From Hydrogenophaga sp. PAMC20947 (GTDB lineage: Bacteria > Pseudomonadota > Gammaproteobacteria > Burkholderiales > Burkholderiaceae_C), in NCBI RefSeq assembly GCF_004795855.1, contig NZ_CP039252.1, positions 3,224,001 to 3,288,000 on the forward strand: DNA of 64,000 nucleotides, written 5' to 3'. The notes under the pieces are model-generated. The model saw nothing but the letters and a program-made list of their open reading frames with translations. It did no database searches and was not told the DNA's origin. A program made the translations under genes and the position numbers. Each line of letters starts with the position of its first letter. The first letter of the stretch is position 1. This document shows positions 23,852 through 32,325 of the stretch, one piece after another.

Positions 23852-24274
23852 TCACTCAATGGTCAAACGCTGACCCGCAACCGCCACTTTTTTTGGCAGC
23901 GTCAGCTGCAACACGCCATGGTCAAACTTGGCCTTGGATGCCGTATCGTCGATGTCTGCGGGCATCTGGAAGCTGCGCGTCAAGGCACCGTAGTAGCGCT
24001 CGTTGCGCAACACCTTTTCACCTTCTGTCTTGCGGTCTTCCTGCTTCACTTCGGCACGCAACGTGACCACATTGCCCTCGACTGTGACATGGATATCTTC
24101 CTTGGGAACGCCTGGCAACTCCGCCAACACGGTGAAGGCCGCGGGCGTTTCTTTTACATCCACCTTGATCTGCGCGGGCAGCGAATCGCCGTGCAGCGGT
24201 TTGACGTAAAAACCGGGTGCCACATCTTTGAAAAAATCGTCGAGCAAACCAGAACGGGCAATCAAATGGTTCAT
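23852..24274 (-). CDS. hsp20: Small heat-shock protein (Hsp20/alpha-crystallin)
   Basis: 140-residue ATP-independent holdase chaperone. The alpha-crystallin domain spans about residues 38-138, with P-A-Q-I-K-V-D-V-K-E at its start, L-P-G-V-P-K-E-D-I-H-V-T-V and R-S-F-Q-M-P-A-D-I-D near the end, then L-Q-L-T-L-P-K-K. The start at 24274 has an AGGAGA ribosome site eight bases upstream. A sigma-32-like promoter lies at 24368-24395. It should be induced by heat or unfolded protein. It is divergent from glcD. Confidence 0.95.
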   Translation of the reverse strand: MNHLIARSGLLDDFFKDVAPGFYVKPLHGDSLPAQIKVDVKETPAAFTVLAELPGVPKEDIHVTVEGNVVTLRAEVKQEDRKTEGEKVLRNERYYGALTRSFQMPADIDDTASKAKFDHGVLQLTLPKKVAVAGQRLTIE

Positions 24275-24367
24275 GATGAAATCTCCTGAAAAGTCATGGA
24301 ACGAAGGCCAGTCCCATTCGTCTGGTCTGGGCCTGGGAGGGGCGCTTGCCGCGCCGCCATGGAATTC

Positions 24368-24395
24368 AATTAGTGCCGTGAAACGCGATTTCAAG
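24368..24395 (-). promoter_or_regulatory. Candidate sigma-32 promoter of the Hsp20 gene
   Basis: On the minus strand CTTGAAA (24395-24389) matches the sigma-32 -35 box exactly. After 13 bases comes CACTAATT (24375-24368), a partial match to CCCCATnT. The transcript would begin near 24361, leaving about 87 leader bases before the ATG at 24274. Assigned by eye from the E. coli consensus. Confidence 0.55.
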
Positions 24396-24509
24396 ACCCC
24401 GTTTTTTGAGCGGCGTCAGGAATCTCTTGCACAGGGTGCTGCAAGTTTCTTCAACACCGATCGCGTGGCTTCCCCTAAACTGAAATACTTCCCAGCCGCA
24501 GGTCTCGCC

Positions 24510-26012
24510 ATGAACGCCCCAGCCACTCCGACCCAGGTCACCCAAATCGAACGCACACAACGCCAGGCCGACGTGGTGAGCGCGCTGCAAGCGCTGCTGC
24601 CCTCACATGCCTTGTTGTGGCAGGTGGAGGACACCGTGCCGTATGAATGTGACGGATTGACAGCCTACCGCCAACGCCCGCTTGTCGTGGCGCTGCCAGA
24701 AACCGAGGCGCAAGTGGCCGCGGTGCTCAAGACTTGCCATGCGCTCCAGGTGCCAGTGGTCGCGCGTGGCGCGGGCACCGGCCTCTCGGGCGGTGCCATG
24801 CCCCACGCCATGGGCGTCACCCTCTCCCTGGCCAAGTTCAACCGCATCCTGTCCGTCGATCCGCGTTCACGCACGGCGGTGGTGCAAAGCGGTGTGCGCA
24901 ACCTGGCGATTTCCGAGGCTGCAGCGCCCCATGGCCTGTATTACGCACCCGACCCCAGCAGCCAGATCGCCTGCACCATCGGCGGCAACGTGGCAGAAAA
25001 CGCCGGCGGCGTGCATTGCCTGAAATACGGGCTGACCGTGCACAACGTGCTGCAGGTGCGCGGCTACACCATTGAAGGTGAACCCGTCACGTTTGGCAGT
25101 GGGTCTATGGATACCGCCGGGCTCGACCTGCTCTCCCTCATCATCGGCAGCGAAGGCATGCTGGCCGTGACCACCGAAGTCACCGTCAAGCTGGTGCCCA
25201 AACCCTTGCTGGCGCGCTGCATCATGGCCAGCTTCGACGACATACAGAAAGCCGGCGATGCGGTGGCCTCTGTGATCGCCGCAGGCATCATTCCCGCCGG
25301 GCTGGAAATGATGGACAAACCCATGACCGCCGCGGTGGAAGGTTTTGTGCATGCCGGCTACGACCTCAATGCCGCGGCCATCCTGCTCTGTGAGAGCGAT
25401 GGCACGCCAGAAGAAGTGGAAGAAGAAATCGGGCGCATGAGCGACGTGTTGCGGGCCTGCGGTGCCACGGCCATCACCGTCAGCAAAGACGAGGCCGAAC
25501 GGCTGCGTTTTTGGAGCGGACGAAAAAACGCCTTCCCGGCCAGCGGGCGCATCAGCCCTGATTACATGTGCATGGACTCCACCATCCCGCGCAAGCGCCT
25601 GGCCGATATCCTGATCGCCATCGGCGAGATGGAACAAAAGTACCAACTTCGCTGCGCCAACGTCTTCCATGCGGGCGACGGCAACCTGCACCCATTGATC
25701 CTGTTCGATGCCAACGATCCCGATCAATTGCACCGCTGTGAACTGTTCGGGGCCGATATCCTGGAAACCAGCGTGGCCATGGGCGGTACCGTCACGGGCG
25801 AACACGGCGTGGGCATCGAAAAGCTCAACAGCATGTGCGTGCAGTTCTCCCCCGAGGAAAACGAGCAGATGTTTGCGGTGAAACGCGCTTTTGATGGCCG
25901 GGGCCTGCTCAACCCGGGCAAAGTCATCCCCACGCTGCAACGTTGCGCCGAGTACGGCAAGATGCTGGTGCGCGGCGGTCGACTTTCATTCCCAGAAATA
26001 CCCCGTTTCTGA
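24510..26012 (+). CDS. glcD: Solitary GlcD-like FAD-linked oxidase
   Basis: 500-residue FAD enzyme of the GlcD / D-lactate dehydrogenase type. The FAD_binding_4 domain occupies about residues 55-195 (R-P-L-V-V-A-L-P-E-T, G-A-G-T-G-L-S-G-G-A, G-N-V-A-E-N-A-G-G-V-H-C), and the C-terminal FAD-oxidase domain holds N-V-F-H-A-G-D-G-N-L-H-P (about 377) and T-G-E-H-G-V-G (about 427). The enzyme oxidises a 2-hydroxyacid such as glycolate. GlcE and GlcF, the other glycolate oxidase subunits, are not next to it, so it may act with subunits elsewhere or as a D-lactate-type dehydrogenase. Start at 24510 chosen because the preceding frame covers the Hsp20 leader. Confidence 0.85.
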   Translation: MNAPATPTQVTQIERTQRQADVVSALQALLPSHALLWQVEDTVPYECDGLTAYRQRPLVVALPETEAQVAAVLKTCHALQVPVVARGAGTGLSGGAMPHAMGVTLSLAKFNRILSVDPRSRTAVVQSGVRNLAISEAAAPHGLYYAPDPSSQIACTIGGNVAENAGGVHCLKYGLTVHNVLQVRGYTIEGEPVTFGSGSMDTAGLDLLSLIIGSEGMLAVTTEVTVKLVPKPLLARCIMASFDDIQKAGDAVASVIAAGIIPAGLEMMDKPMTAAVEGFVHAGYDLNAAAILLCESDGTPEEVEEEIGRMSDVLRACGATAITVSKDEAERLRFWSGRKNAFPASGRISPDYMCMDSTIPRKRLADILIAIGEMEQKYQLRCANVFHAGDGNLHPLILFDANDPDQLHRCELFGADILETSVAMGGTVTGEHGVGIEKLNSMCVQFSPEENEQMFAVKRAFDGRGLLNPGKVIPTLQRCAEYGKMLVRGGRLSFPEIPRF

Positions 26013-26063
26013 CTGTCATATTTCGCACCTAGCGGCGAAGTGGCTGGGGTACAGTTGGGTGAG

Positions 26064-29000
26064 ATGAGTGCTTACCGCCCCCTCCAGACCCCAAATGACG
26101 CCCCTGGCGAAGGGCAAGCGGCCTTGCGCGCGCGCATGCAGGCCATGGAGCAGGAGCTGGAAACCTTGCGCCAGGAAAACCAGCACTTGCGGCGCCACTA
26201 CGCCAGCCACCTTGATTCGATCGAAGGGGCGCTTCGCGCTGAGCTCCCCCGCACGCTGCCACCCAAGGTCCACGCTTTCGAGGGCAAAGGCGACCAGGCG
26301 CTGGCATCACAGCTGGACTACGAGGCGCTGCTGGCGGCCATGTCGTCGGTTTTTCCGATCGGCATTTTTCGCACCGATGCCAACGGCGTTCTGACCCACA
26401 TCGACGGCTCGCTGCAACGCATTTTTGAGCTCGCACCATCCGAATTCCAGAACTATGGCTGGTTCCAGCGTGTACACCCTGAGGACGTGGACAGTGTCAA
26501 AAAAGCCTGGGCCGATGGCATCCTGAACGGCACACCGCTCAGCCTAGAATTCCGCTTGCTGTATCCGGACGGCCGCATCGCCCATGTGCTGGCGCGCAAC
26601 TCACCCGTGCTCGGCGAGCAAGGTCAGCTTGAAGCCCAGCACGGTTTTCTGCAAGACATTTCCTCGCTGCGCGCCCTGCAGGCCGAAGCCCGCATCAAAG
26701 ACGAGCTCAACCGCCAGATCATCGCCAGCAGCCCCGATTGCACCAAAGTGCTGGATCTCCAAGGCCATGTGGTCCAGATGACGGCACAAGGTTGCAGGCT
26801 GATGGAGGTCGACGATTTTGAGCAAGTCAGGGGCTCCGAATGGAGCACCTGGTGGAAAGGCGAAAGCCACACCATGGCACGCGAGGCCATCGAGGCCGCC
26901 GTGAAGGGCAAGAGCGCGCGATTTGTGGCGGCTGGAGAAACCTTCAAAGGCACACCCAGATGGTGGGACACCGTGGTCACACCGATCAGCGGTGTCGACG
27001 GCCAGCCCGTCATGTTGATGGCCGTCACCCGGGACGTCACCGACCTGTACCAGCATCAAGAGGAAATCCAGACGCTCAACGCCAGCCTGGAAGACCGCGT
27101 TGTCGAACGCACGCAGGCCCTGGCCGACGCCAACCGACAAATCAGCGATGCCCTGGAAATGGCCCAACGCCTCTACAACCAGGCGCCCTGTGGCTACCAC
27201 TCCATCGATGCCCAGGGTGTGATTATCCGCATCAACCAGACAGAACTCGACTGGTTCGGCTTCACGTTGGATGAAGTGGTGGGCAAGAGAAATGTCCGCG
27301 AGTGGATAAGGCCCGACCAGGTCCCTGGCACGATGGAGCGCCTGGAGCGCCTGATGCGCAAGGACACCCTGGAACCCGCCGAAGTATGCATGGTTCGTCG
27401 CGACGGGCGTGAATTCTGGGTCTTGATCGGCAGCACAGCGGTTTACGATGAACACGGTGTCTTTTTGCACACCAACAACACACTGGTGGACATTTCCGGG
27501 CGCCACGCCGCTGAAGCAGCCTTGGCATCGCAGCGCAGCTTCCTGCAAACCATCACCAACAGCGTTCCGGTCCAGATCGCCTTTTTCGACCATGAGATGA
27601 TCTGCCGCTTCGCCAATGCCAGTTACGCGCGCTGGCTGGGTGGCGACCCGCAAAACTTGCTCGGCAAGCACCTGAGCGAGATCGCCCACCCTGAAAACTA
27701 CCAGCAGGGCTTGCCATTCCTGAAAGCAGCGCTGGCGGGAACATCACAACGCTTCGAAGGCGAGCGTGTCTTTCCCGATGGCCAGACTTTCTACGCCACA
27801 GTGGAATACACCCCGTTCATTGAAAACGGCGAAACACAAGGCATCTTCATTCAGATGCTGGATATCTCCGAGCGGCGCGAGGCCGAGATGCGGGTGACAG
27901 CGGCCAACCAGCAACTCAGCAAGGCGCTGTCGCTGTCACAAAACCTCTACAACGAGGCCCCGTGTGGATACCACTCGCTGGACGTCAACGGTGTCTATGT
28001 CTCCATCAACGACATCGAATTGCGTTGGCTGGGCTATACGCGCGAAGAGGTGGTGGGCCACAAGAGCTTCCGGGATTTCATTCTGCCCAGCCGTGAAACC
28101 CTGCTGGAAGACCGGTTGAATCGGCTGGTCCACGACGGCGTGCTCGAGAACGCCGAATACGAGATGCAGTGCCGCGACGGGTCGACCTTCCCCGCGCTGC
28201 TGTCGTCGTCGGCCGTTCGCGATGCCCAAGGGCGATTCGTGCGCAGCAACACGACGGTGATCGACATCTCCGCGCGCAAAGCGGCCGAGACCGCCCTGCG
28301 CGAAAATCAGCGTTTCCTGCACACGATTGCCAACCAGATTCCGGGCATCGTGGCTTACCTGGACACCCAGCTGCGTTACCGGTTTGCCAACGTCGAGCAC
28401 ACGCGCATTTACGGGCTGGACTCGGAAGCCATGATAGGCTTGCACATCCGGGAGTGCATGCCTGAAGAGATTTGGCCCGACATTGAACCCCGGCTCAACG
28501 CGGCGCTGGGCGGTGAAATTCAACGCTACGAAGCCTGGCGAAAGAATGTGGCCGGGGAGACCATGTATGTTCGGGCGAGCTACCTGCCCGATATTCACAA
28601 CGGAGTGGTGCAGGGCCTGTTCATACAGGGCATCGACATCACCGAAACCAAGCAGGTCGAAGAACGCATCAGCCACTTGAACGACGAGCTGGAGACCCGT
28701 ATCCAGGAACGCTCAGTGGAGCTCCTGGAAAGCGAACAGCGTTTCCGCCTGATGGTGGACAACCTGCGGGACTACTGCATCTTCTTTCTGGACGCCCAAG
28801 GCGTCATCACCGACTGGACCGACAGCGCCCAGCGCATGGAAGGCTATTCGCCCACCGAGGTCGTGGGTCGCCACTACCACACGCTGTTCCGCCGCAAGAA
28901 GCCTGACGAGGCATTGGCCAGCGCCGAGCGCATGCTCCGCATTGCCACCTCGCGCGGGCAACACGAACTGCACGCCTGGCACGAGCGAAAAGACGGATCC

Positions 29001-29888
29001 CGCTACTGGTCTTACTCGGTGCTGATCGCCTTGCGCGACGACACCGGTGAGTTGCGCGGTTTTGCCAAGATCAACCAGGACATGAGCGATGCCAAGCGCC
29101 TGGACGACCTCATGCGCAACATCAACGAAGAGCTGGAGAACCGCGTGTCGGAGCGCACCGAACAATTGCTCGCGGCCAACAAGGACCTGGAATCGTTCTC
29201 GTATTCGGTGTCACACGATTTGCGCTCACCTTTGCGGCACATTTCCAGCTTTGTGAGCTTGCTGGAAGAACACCTGGCCGAGCGGGGCGACGAGACCACC
29301 CAACGGTACCTGTCGACCATCGCCACATCCGCCCGCCACATGAGCCAGCTGATCGACGGCTTGCTCGCATTCTCCAGACTGGGACGCTCAGCCGTGAGTC
29401 TCGCCCCGGTGGATTTCTCGATGCTGGTGGATGCGGTGGTGAACCAGATTGACCACGATACCCAGGGACGGGTCGTGGATTGGGTCATTGCTCCCGATCT
29501 GCCTGTGGTGCAGGGCGATGCCCTGCTGTTGCGCGAGGTGTGGGCCAACCTGCTGGGCAATGCCTTCAAATACACCCGCCCGCGGGAGCGCACGCGCATC
29601 GAAGTCACCTGGAGTGTTGACCCGGCCGTGGGCTACACTTTTTCTGTCGCCGACAACGGCGTGGGCTTTGACATGCAATATGCTCAAAAGCTATTCGGTG
29701 TCTTCCAACGCATGCACAGAGCTTCTGAATTCGAGGGCACCGGCATCGGTTTGGCGCTCACGCGGCGCATTTTGGAACGACACGGTGGTAGCATTTGGGC
29801 TGAAAGCGAAATACACCACGGGAGTATTTTCCACTTCTCCCTGCCCTTCGACGGAGTCAGTCTGGGCGGTCTTCCGCACGACACCTAA
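26064..29888 (+). CDS. Multi-PAS soluble sensor histidine kinase
   Basis: 1274 residues without membrane segments. A coiled coil (about 19-60) is followed by seven PAS domains starting near residues 85, 218, 365, 492, 628, 750 and 896, often with PAC tails and linker coiled coils (L-E-D-R-V-V-E-R-T-Q-A-L). The HisKA domain holds the phosphorylation site in S-V-S-H-D-L-R-S-P-L-R-H-I (His1051); the ATPase domain shows N-L-L-G-N-A-F-K-Y-T-R (about 1162), D-N-G-V-G-F-D and G-T-G-I-G-L-A-L. It is of the cyanobacterial phytochrome-like kinase group. Residues 365-621 and 623-879 are a duplication (see findings). I use ATG 26064 rather than GTG 26040. The response regulator gene follows after 17 bases. 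Confidence 0.92.
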   Translation: MSAYRPLQTPNDAPGEGQAALRARMQAMEQELETLRQENQHLRRHYASHLDSIEGALRAELPRTLPPKVHAFEGKGDQALASQLDYEALLAAMSSVFPIGIFRTDANGVLTHIDGSLQRIFELAPSEFQNYGWFQRVHPEDVDSVKKAWADGILNGTPLSLEFRLLYPDGRIAHVLARNSPVLGEQGQLEAQHGFLQDISSLRALQAEARIKDELNRQIIASSPDCTKVLDLQGHVVQMTAQGCRLMEVDDFEQVRGSEWSTWWKGESHTMAREAIEAAVKGKSARFVAAGETFKGTPRWWDTVVTPISGVDGQPVMLMAVTRDVTDLYQHQEEIQTLNASLEDRVVERTQALADANRQISDALEMAQRLYNQAPCGYHSIDAQGVIIRINQTELDWFGFTLDEVVGKRNVREWIRPDQVPGTMERLERLMRKDTLEPAEVCMVRRDGREFWVLIGSTAVYDEHGVFLHTNNTLVDISGRHAAEAALASQRSFLQTITNSVPVQIAFFDHEMICRFANASYARWLGGDPQNLLGKHLSEIAHPENYQQGLPFLKAALAGTSQRFEGERVFPDGQTFYATVEYTPFIENGETQGIFIQMLDISERREAEMRVTAANQQLSKALSLSQNLYNEAPCGYHSLDVNGVYVSINDIELRWLGYTREEVVGHKSFRDFILPSRETLLEDRLNRLVHDGVLENAEYEMQCRDGSTFPALLSSSAVRDAQGRFVRSNTTVIDISARKAAETALRENQRFLHTIANQIPGIVAYLDTQLRYRFANVEHTRIYGLDSEAMIGLHIRECMPEEIWPDIEPRLNAALGGEIQRYEAWRKNVAGETMYVRASYLPDIHNGVVQGLFIQGIDITETKQVEERISHLNDELETRIQERSVELLESEQRFRLMVDNLRDYCIFFLDAQGVITDWTDSAQRMEGYSPTEVVGRHYHTLFRRKKPDEALASAERMLRIATSRGQHELHAWHERKDGSRYWSYSVLIALRDDTGELRGFAKINQDMSDAKRLDDLMRNINEELENRVSERTEQLLAANKDLESFSYSVSHDLRSPLRHISSFVSLLEEHLAERGDETTQRYLSTIATSARHMSQLIDGLLAFSRLGRSAVSLAPVDFSMLVDAVVNQIDHDTQGRVVDWVIAPDLPVVQGDALLLREVWANLLGNAFKYTRPRERTRIEVTWSVDPAVGYTFSVADNGVGFDMQYAQKLFGVFQRMHRASEFEGTGIGLALTRRILERHGGSIWAESEIHHGSIFHFSLPFDGVSLGGLPHDT

Positions 29889-29905
29889 CTTATCTTGCTG
29901 GAACC

Positions 29906-30391
29906 ATGAACACCAACGCCGACGCCATCCTGCTGGTCGAAGACAATCCCGATGATGCCGAGCTCACGAAACTGGCCTTGGCCCGCCATGGGCTCGACGG
30001 GCGCGTCACTCATGTGTCCGACGGCATGCAGGCCCTGGATTACCTGTACCGCCGCGAGGCCTTCAGCAACCGCACGGGGGGCAACCCGGTCTTGATCTTG
30101 TTGGATCTCAAGATGCCGTTGCTCGACGGCATCGGCGTGTTGCGGGAGATCAAGGGTTCGGATCAACTGAGCAATATTCCGGTGGTGGTACTGACTTCCT
30201 CGACCGAACCGAGCGACCTGCAGCGCGCATACGATGCCGGCACCAATGCCTACATTGCCAAACCCACAGAATTCGCGCAGTTTCTGAGCGCCATGAAACA
30301 CGTGTGCGAATTCTGGATCAACATCAACCAGCCTGCGCCCCAAGCCGCCACGGTAACGCCACGCCACTCGGGCTTCGCCGATCTCAACTGA
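29906..30391 (+). CDS. Single-domain response regulator (Rcp1-like)
   Basis: 161-residue CheY-like receiver, almost certainly the partner of the kinase just upstream. The acidic pocket is L-L-V-E-D-N-P-D-D-A-E (about 10-20), the phospho-acceptor is Asp67 in I-L-L-D-L-K-M-P, and the Thr/Lys pair is in V-V-V-L-T-S-S and Y-I-A-K-P. The longer alpha-4/5 and the tail F-W-I-N-I-N resemble cyanobacterial Rcp1 partners of phytochrome kinases. No output domain, so it passes phosphate on or binds a target protein. Confidence 0.93.
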   Translation: MNTNADAILLVEDNPDDAELTKLALARHGLDGRVTHVSDGMQALDYLYRREAFSNRTGGNPVLILLDLKMPLLDGIGVLREIKGSDQLSNIPVVVLTSSTEPSDLQRAYDAGTNAYIAKPTEFAQFLSAMKHVCEFWININQPAPQAATVTPRHSGFADLN

Positions 30392-30415
30392 CCGGTCGAC
30401 AAGACCGTCGGCGCC

Positions 30416-32245
30416 CTACCAGGTGTCAATGAAACGCCCGCCCGAAGCGGGTTTGATCCGGGCCCCCATCAGTCCGCGGGTTATCCAGGCACGCGTTTGC
30501 GCCGGATCGATCACCGCATCGATCTCCAGCGTCGCCGCCATCTGATCAGCCGCCCCATTGGCCACTTGCTGTGCGAGCAGGCTTTGGAACAAGGCCTCCC
30601 GCTCCCGCCCTTCAGGCAATGCCTCCAGCTCCCGCCGAAAGCCCAGGCGCACCGCACCTTCCAGTCCCATGGCGCCGAACTCACCCGTGGGCCAGGCCAC
30701 GGTGAACACGGGGGCGTGAAAACCGCCGGCCGTCATGCCCATGGCACCCAGGCCATACCCTTTGCGCAACACCACACTGAACACAGGCACCCGCAAGGCC
30801 GCAGCCGTGACAAACATGCGGCTCACATGGCGCACCTGGGCCCGCGCCTCGATGTCGGGTCCCACCATGAAACCCGGCGTGTCCACAAGGCTCACCAAAG
30901 GCAGGCCATGGGCGTTGCACAGCTGCATGAACCGTGCTGCCTTGTCGGCCGCGTCGGCATCGATGGCGCCTCCCAGGTGATGGGGGTTGTTGGCCATGAG
31001 CCCGACAGGCCGGCCCTCGATGCGGGCCAGTGCGGTGTGAATGCCGAGGCCGAATCCAACCCGCAACAGCATCAGACTGCCCACATCCACCAGGCCCTCC
31101 AGCACCACCTGGCTGTCATAGACCCGCAACCGGTTCTCCGGCACAGCGTCGCGCAAAGCTTCGCTGTCGGGCGCGGTCCAGTCCGACAGTCGCCCCTGAA
31201 AAAATGACAGGTAGTGGCGCGCGGCGGCCACCGCCTGCGCTTCGCCGTCGACCAGCACATCGATCACACCGTTGGCGGCTTGCGCGCCAGCCGGGCCTAT
31301 GGCCTCTGGCCTGAAGACCCCCAGCCCCCCACCTTCGACCATGGCCGGTCCACCCATGCCGATGTTGCTGGTGCGGGTGGCGATGATCACATCGCTGCAA
31401 CCGAGCAAAGCGGCATTGCCCGCAAAACATCGCCCCGCCGCAATACCCACCACAGGCACCTGCCCCGACAGGCGGGCGTAGGCCGCGAAGGTGCCCACAT
31501 GCAAGCCGGCGACGATGGGCATGTCGGTGTCACCGGGCCGCCCACCCCCACCTTCGGCGAACAACACCACTGGCAATTGCTGCTCCAGAGCGATCCCCAG
31601 CAGCCGGTCGGTTTTCTGGTGGTTGCGCATGCCCTGGGTGCCAGCCAGCACCGTGGCGTCGTAGGCCATCACCACTGTGCGTGCTTTTTCTTCGCCAAAA
31701 ATGCGCCCGTTCACCGAGCCGATCCCGGTCACCATGCCATCGGCAGGTGTGTTGGCGATCAGGTCATCTTCACTGCGCCGCAGCCGTTGCGCGGCAATGG
31801 CCAACGCCCCGTACTCGAGGAACGAGCCGTCGTCACACAGATCGGCAATGTTTTCACGTGCGGTGCGCAGGCCCAGGGCGTGGCGTTTGGCCACGGCTTG
31901 CGGGCGCGCGGCGTCCAGGGTTCGGGCCTGACGGGCTTCCCAGCGCTGGCGGTCTTCGCGCGGCCCAGTGGCAGCTTGCACCGGCACATCGGCGGCTTGT
32001 GCCGCGAGAGATGCCTGGGTGGCCGGCCCCAGGCTGAGCAGGGCCACGCCTGCGTCCACCGCCTCACCCGACTCAAAGAAGCGCTCCAGCACACAACCCG
32101 CCTGATCGGCCCGGATTTCGTGCTCCATCTTCATGGCTTCCAGGATCAACAGCAGGTCACCGGGATGCACCGAGTCCCCCGGTGCCACCAGCCATTCAAC
32201 GATCTGCGCCTGCAAGGGCGCACGCACACTGTGGTTTTTGCTCAT
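30416..32245 (-). CDS. Biotinyl-lipoyl domain fused to acyl-CoA carboxyltransferase
   Basis: 609 residues. Residues about 1-75 are a biotin carboxyl carrier domain with the biotinylation motif E-A-M-K-M-E-H (lysine at about residue 38-40). The rest is a two-part carboxyltransferase of the AccD/PCC-beta type: N-T-P-A-D-G-M-V-T-G-I-G (about 165), N-I-G-M-G-G-P-A-M-V-E-G-G-G (about 290), then the second crotonase-like half with D-T-P-G-F-M-V-G (about 450) and G-L-G-A-M-G-M-T-A-G (about 497). Such fused proteins are labelled acetyl-CoA carboxylase family. A biotin carboxylase and AccA partner are not in the window, so the natural substrate is unclear. Convergent with the response regulator gene. 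Confidence 0.85.
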   Translation of the reverse strand: MSKNHSVRAPLQAQIVEWLVAPGDSVHPGDLLLILEAMKMEHEIRADQAGCVLERFFESGEAVDAGVALLSLGPATQASLAAQAADVPVQAATGPREDRQRWEARQARTLDAARPQAVAKRHALGLRTARENIADLCDDGSFLEYGALAIAAQRLRRSEDDLIANTPADGMVTGIGSVNGRIFGEEKARTVVMAYDATVLAGTQGMRNHQKTDRLLGIALEQQLPVVLFAEGGGGRPGDTDMPIVAGLHVGTFAAYARLSGQVPVVGIAAGRCFAGNAALLGCSDVIIATRTSNIGMGGPAMVEGGGLGVFRPEAIGPAGAQAANGVIDVLVDGEAQAVAAARHYLSFFQGRLSDWTAPDSEALRDAVPENRLRVYDSQVVLEGLVDVGSLMLLRVGFGLGIHTALARIEGRPVGLMANNPHHLGGAIDADAADKAARFMQLCNAHGLPLVSLVDTPGFMVGPDIEARAQVRHVSRMFVTAAALRVPVFSVVLRKGYGLGAMGMTAGGFHAPVFTVAWPTGEFGAMGLEGAVRLGFRRELEALPEGREREALFQSLLAQQVANGAADQMAATLEIDAVIDPAQTRAWITRGLMGARIKPASGGRFIDTW

Positions 32246-32325
32246 GTGCGCATTGTGGCCACAAGGGCGCCGAGCTCCGTCATGCGGGTGACAGCGCTCG
32301 GCAGTTCAAGCGGTCAAACGCCCAC

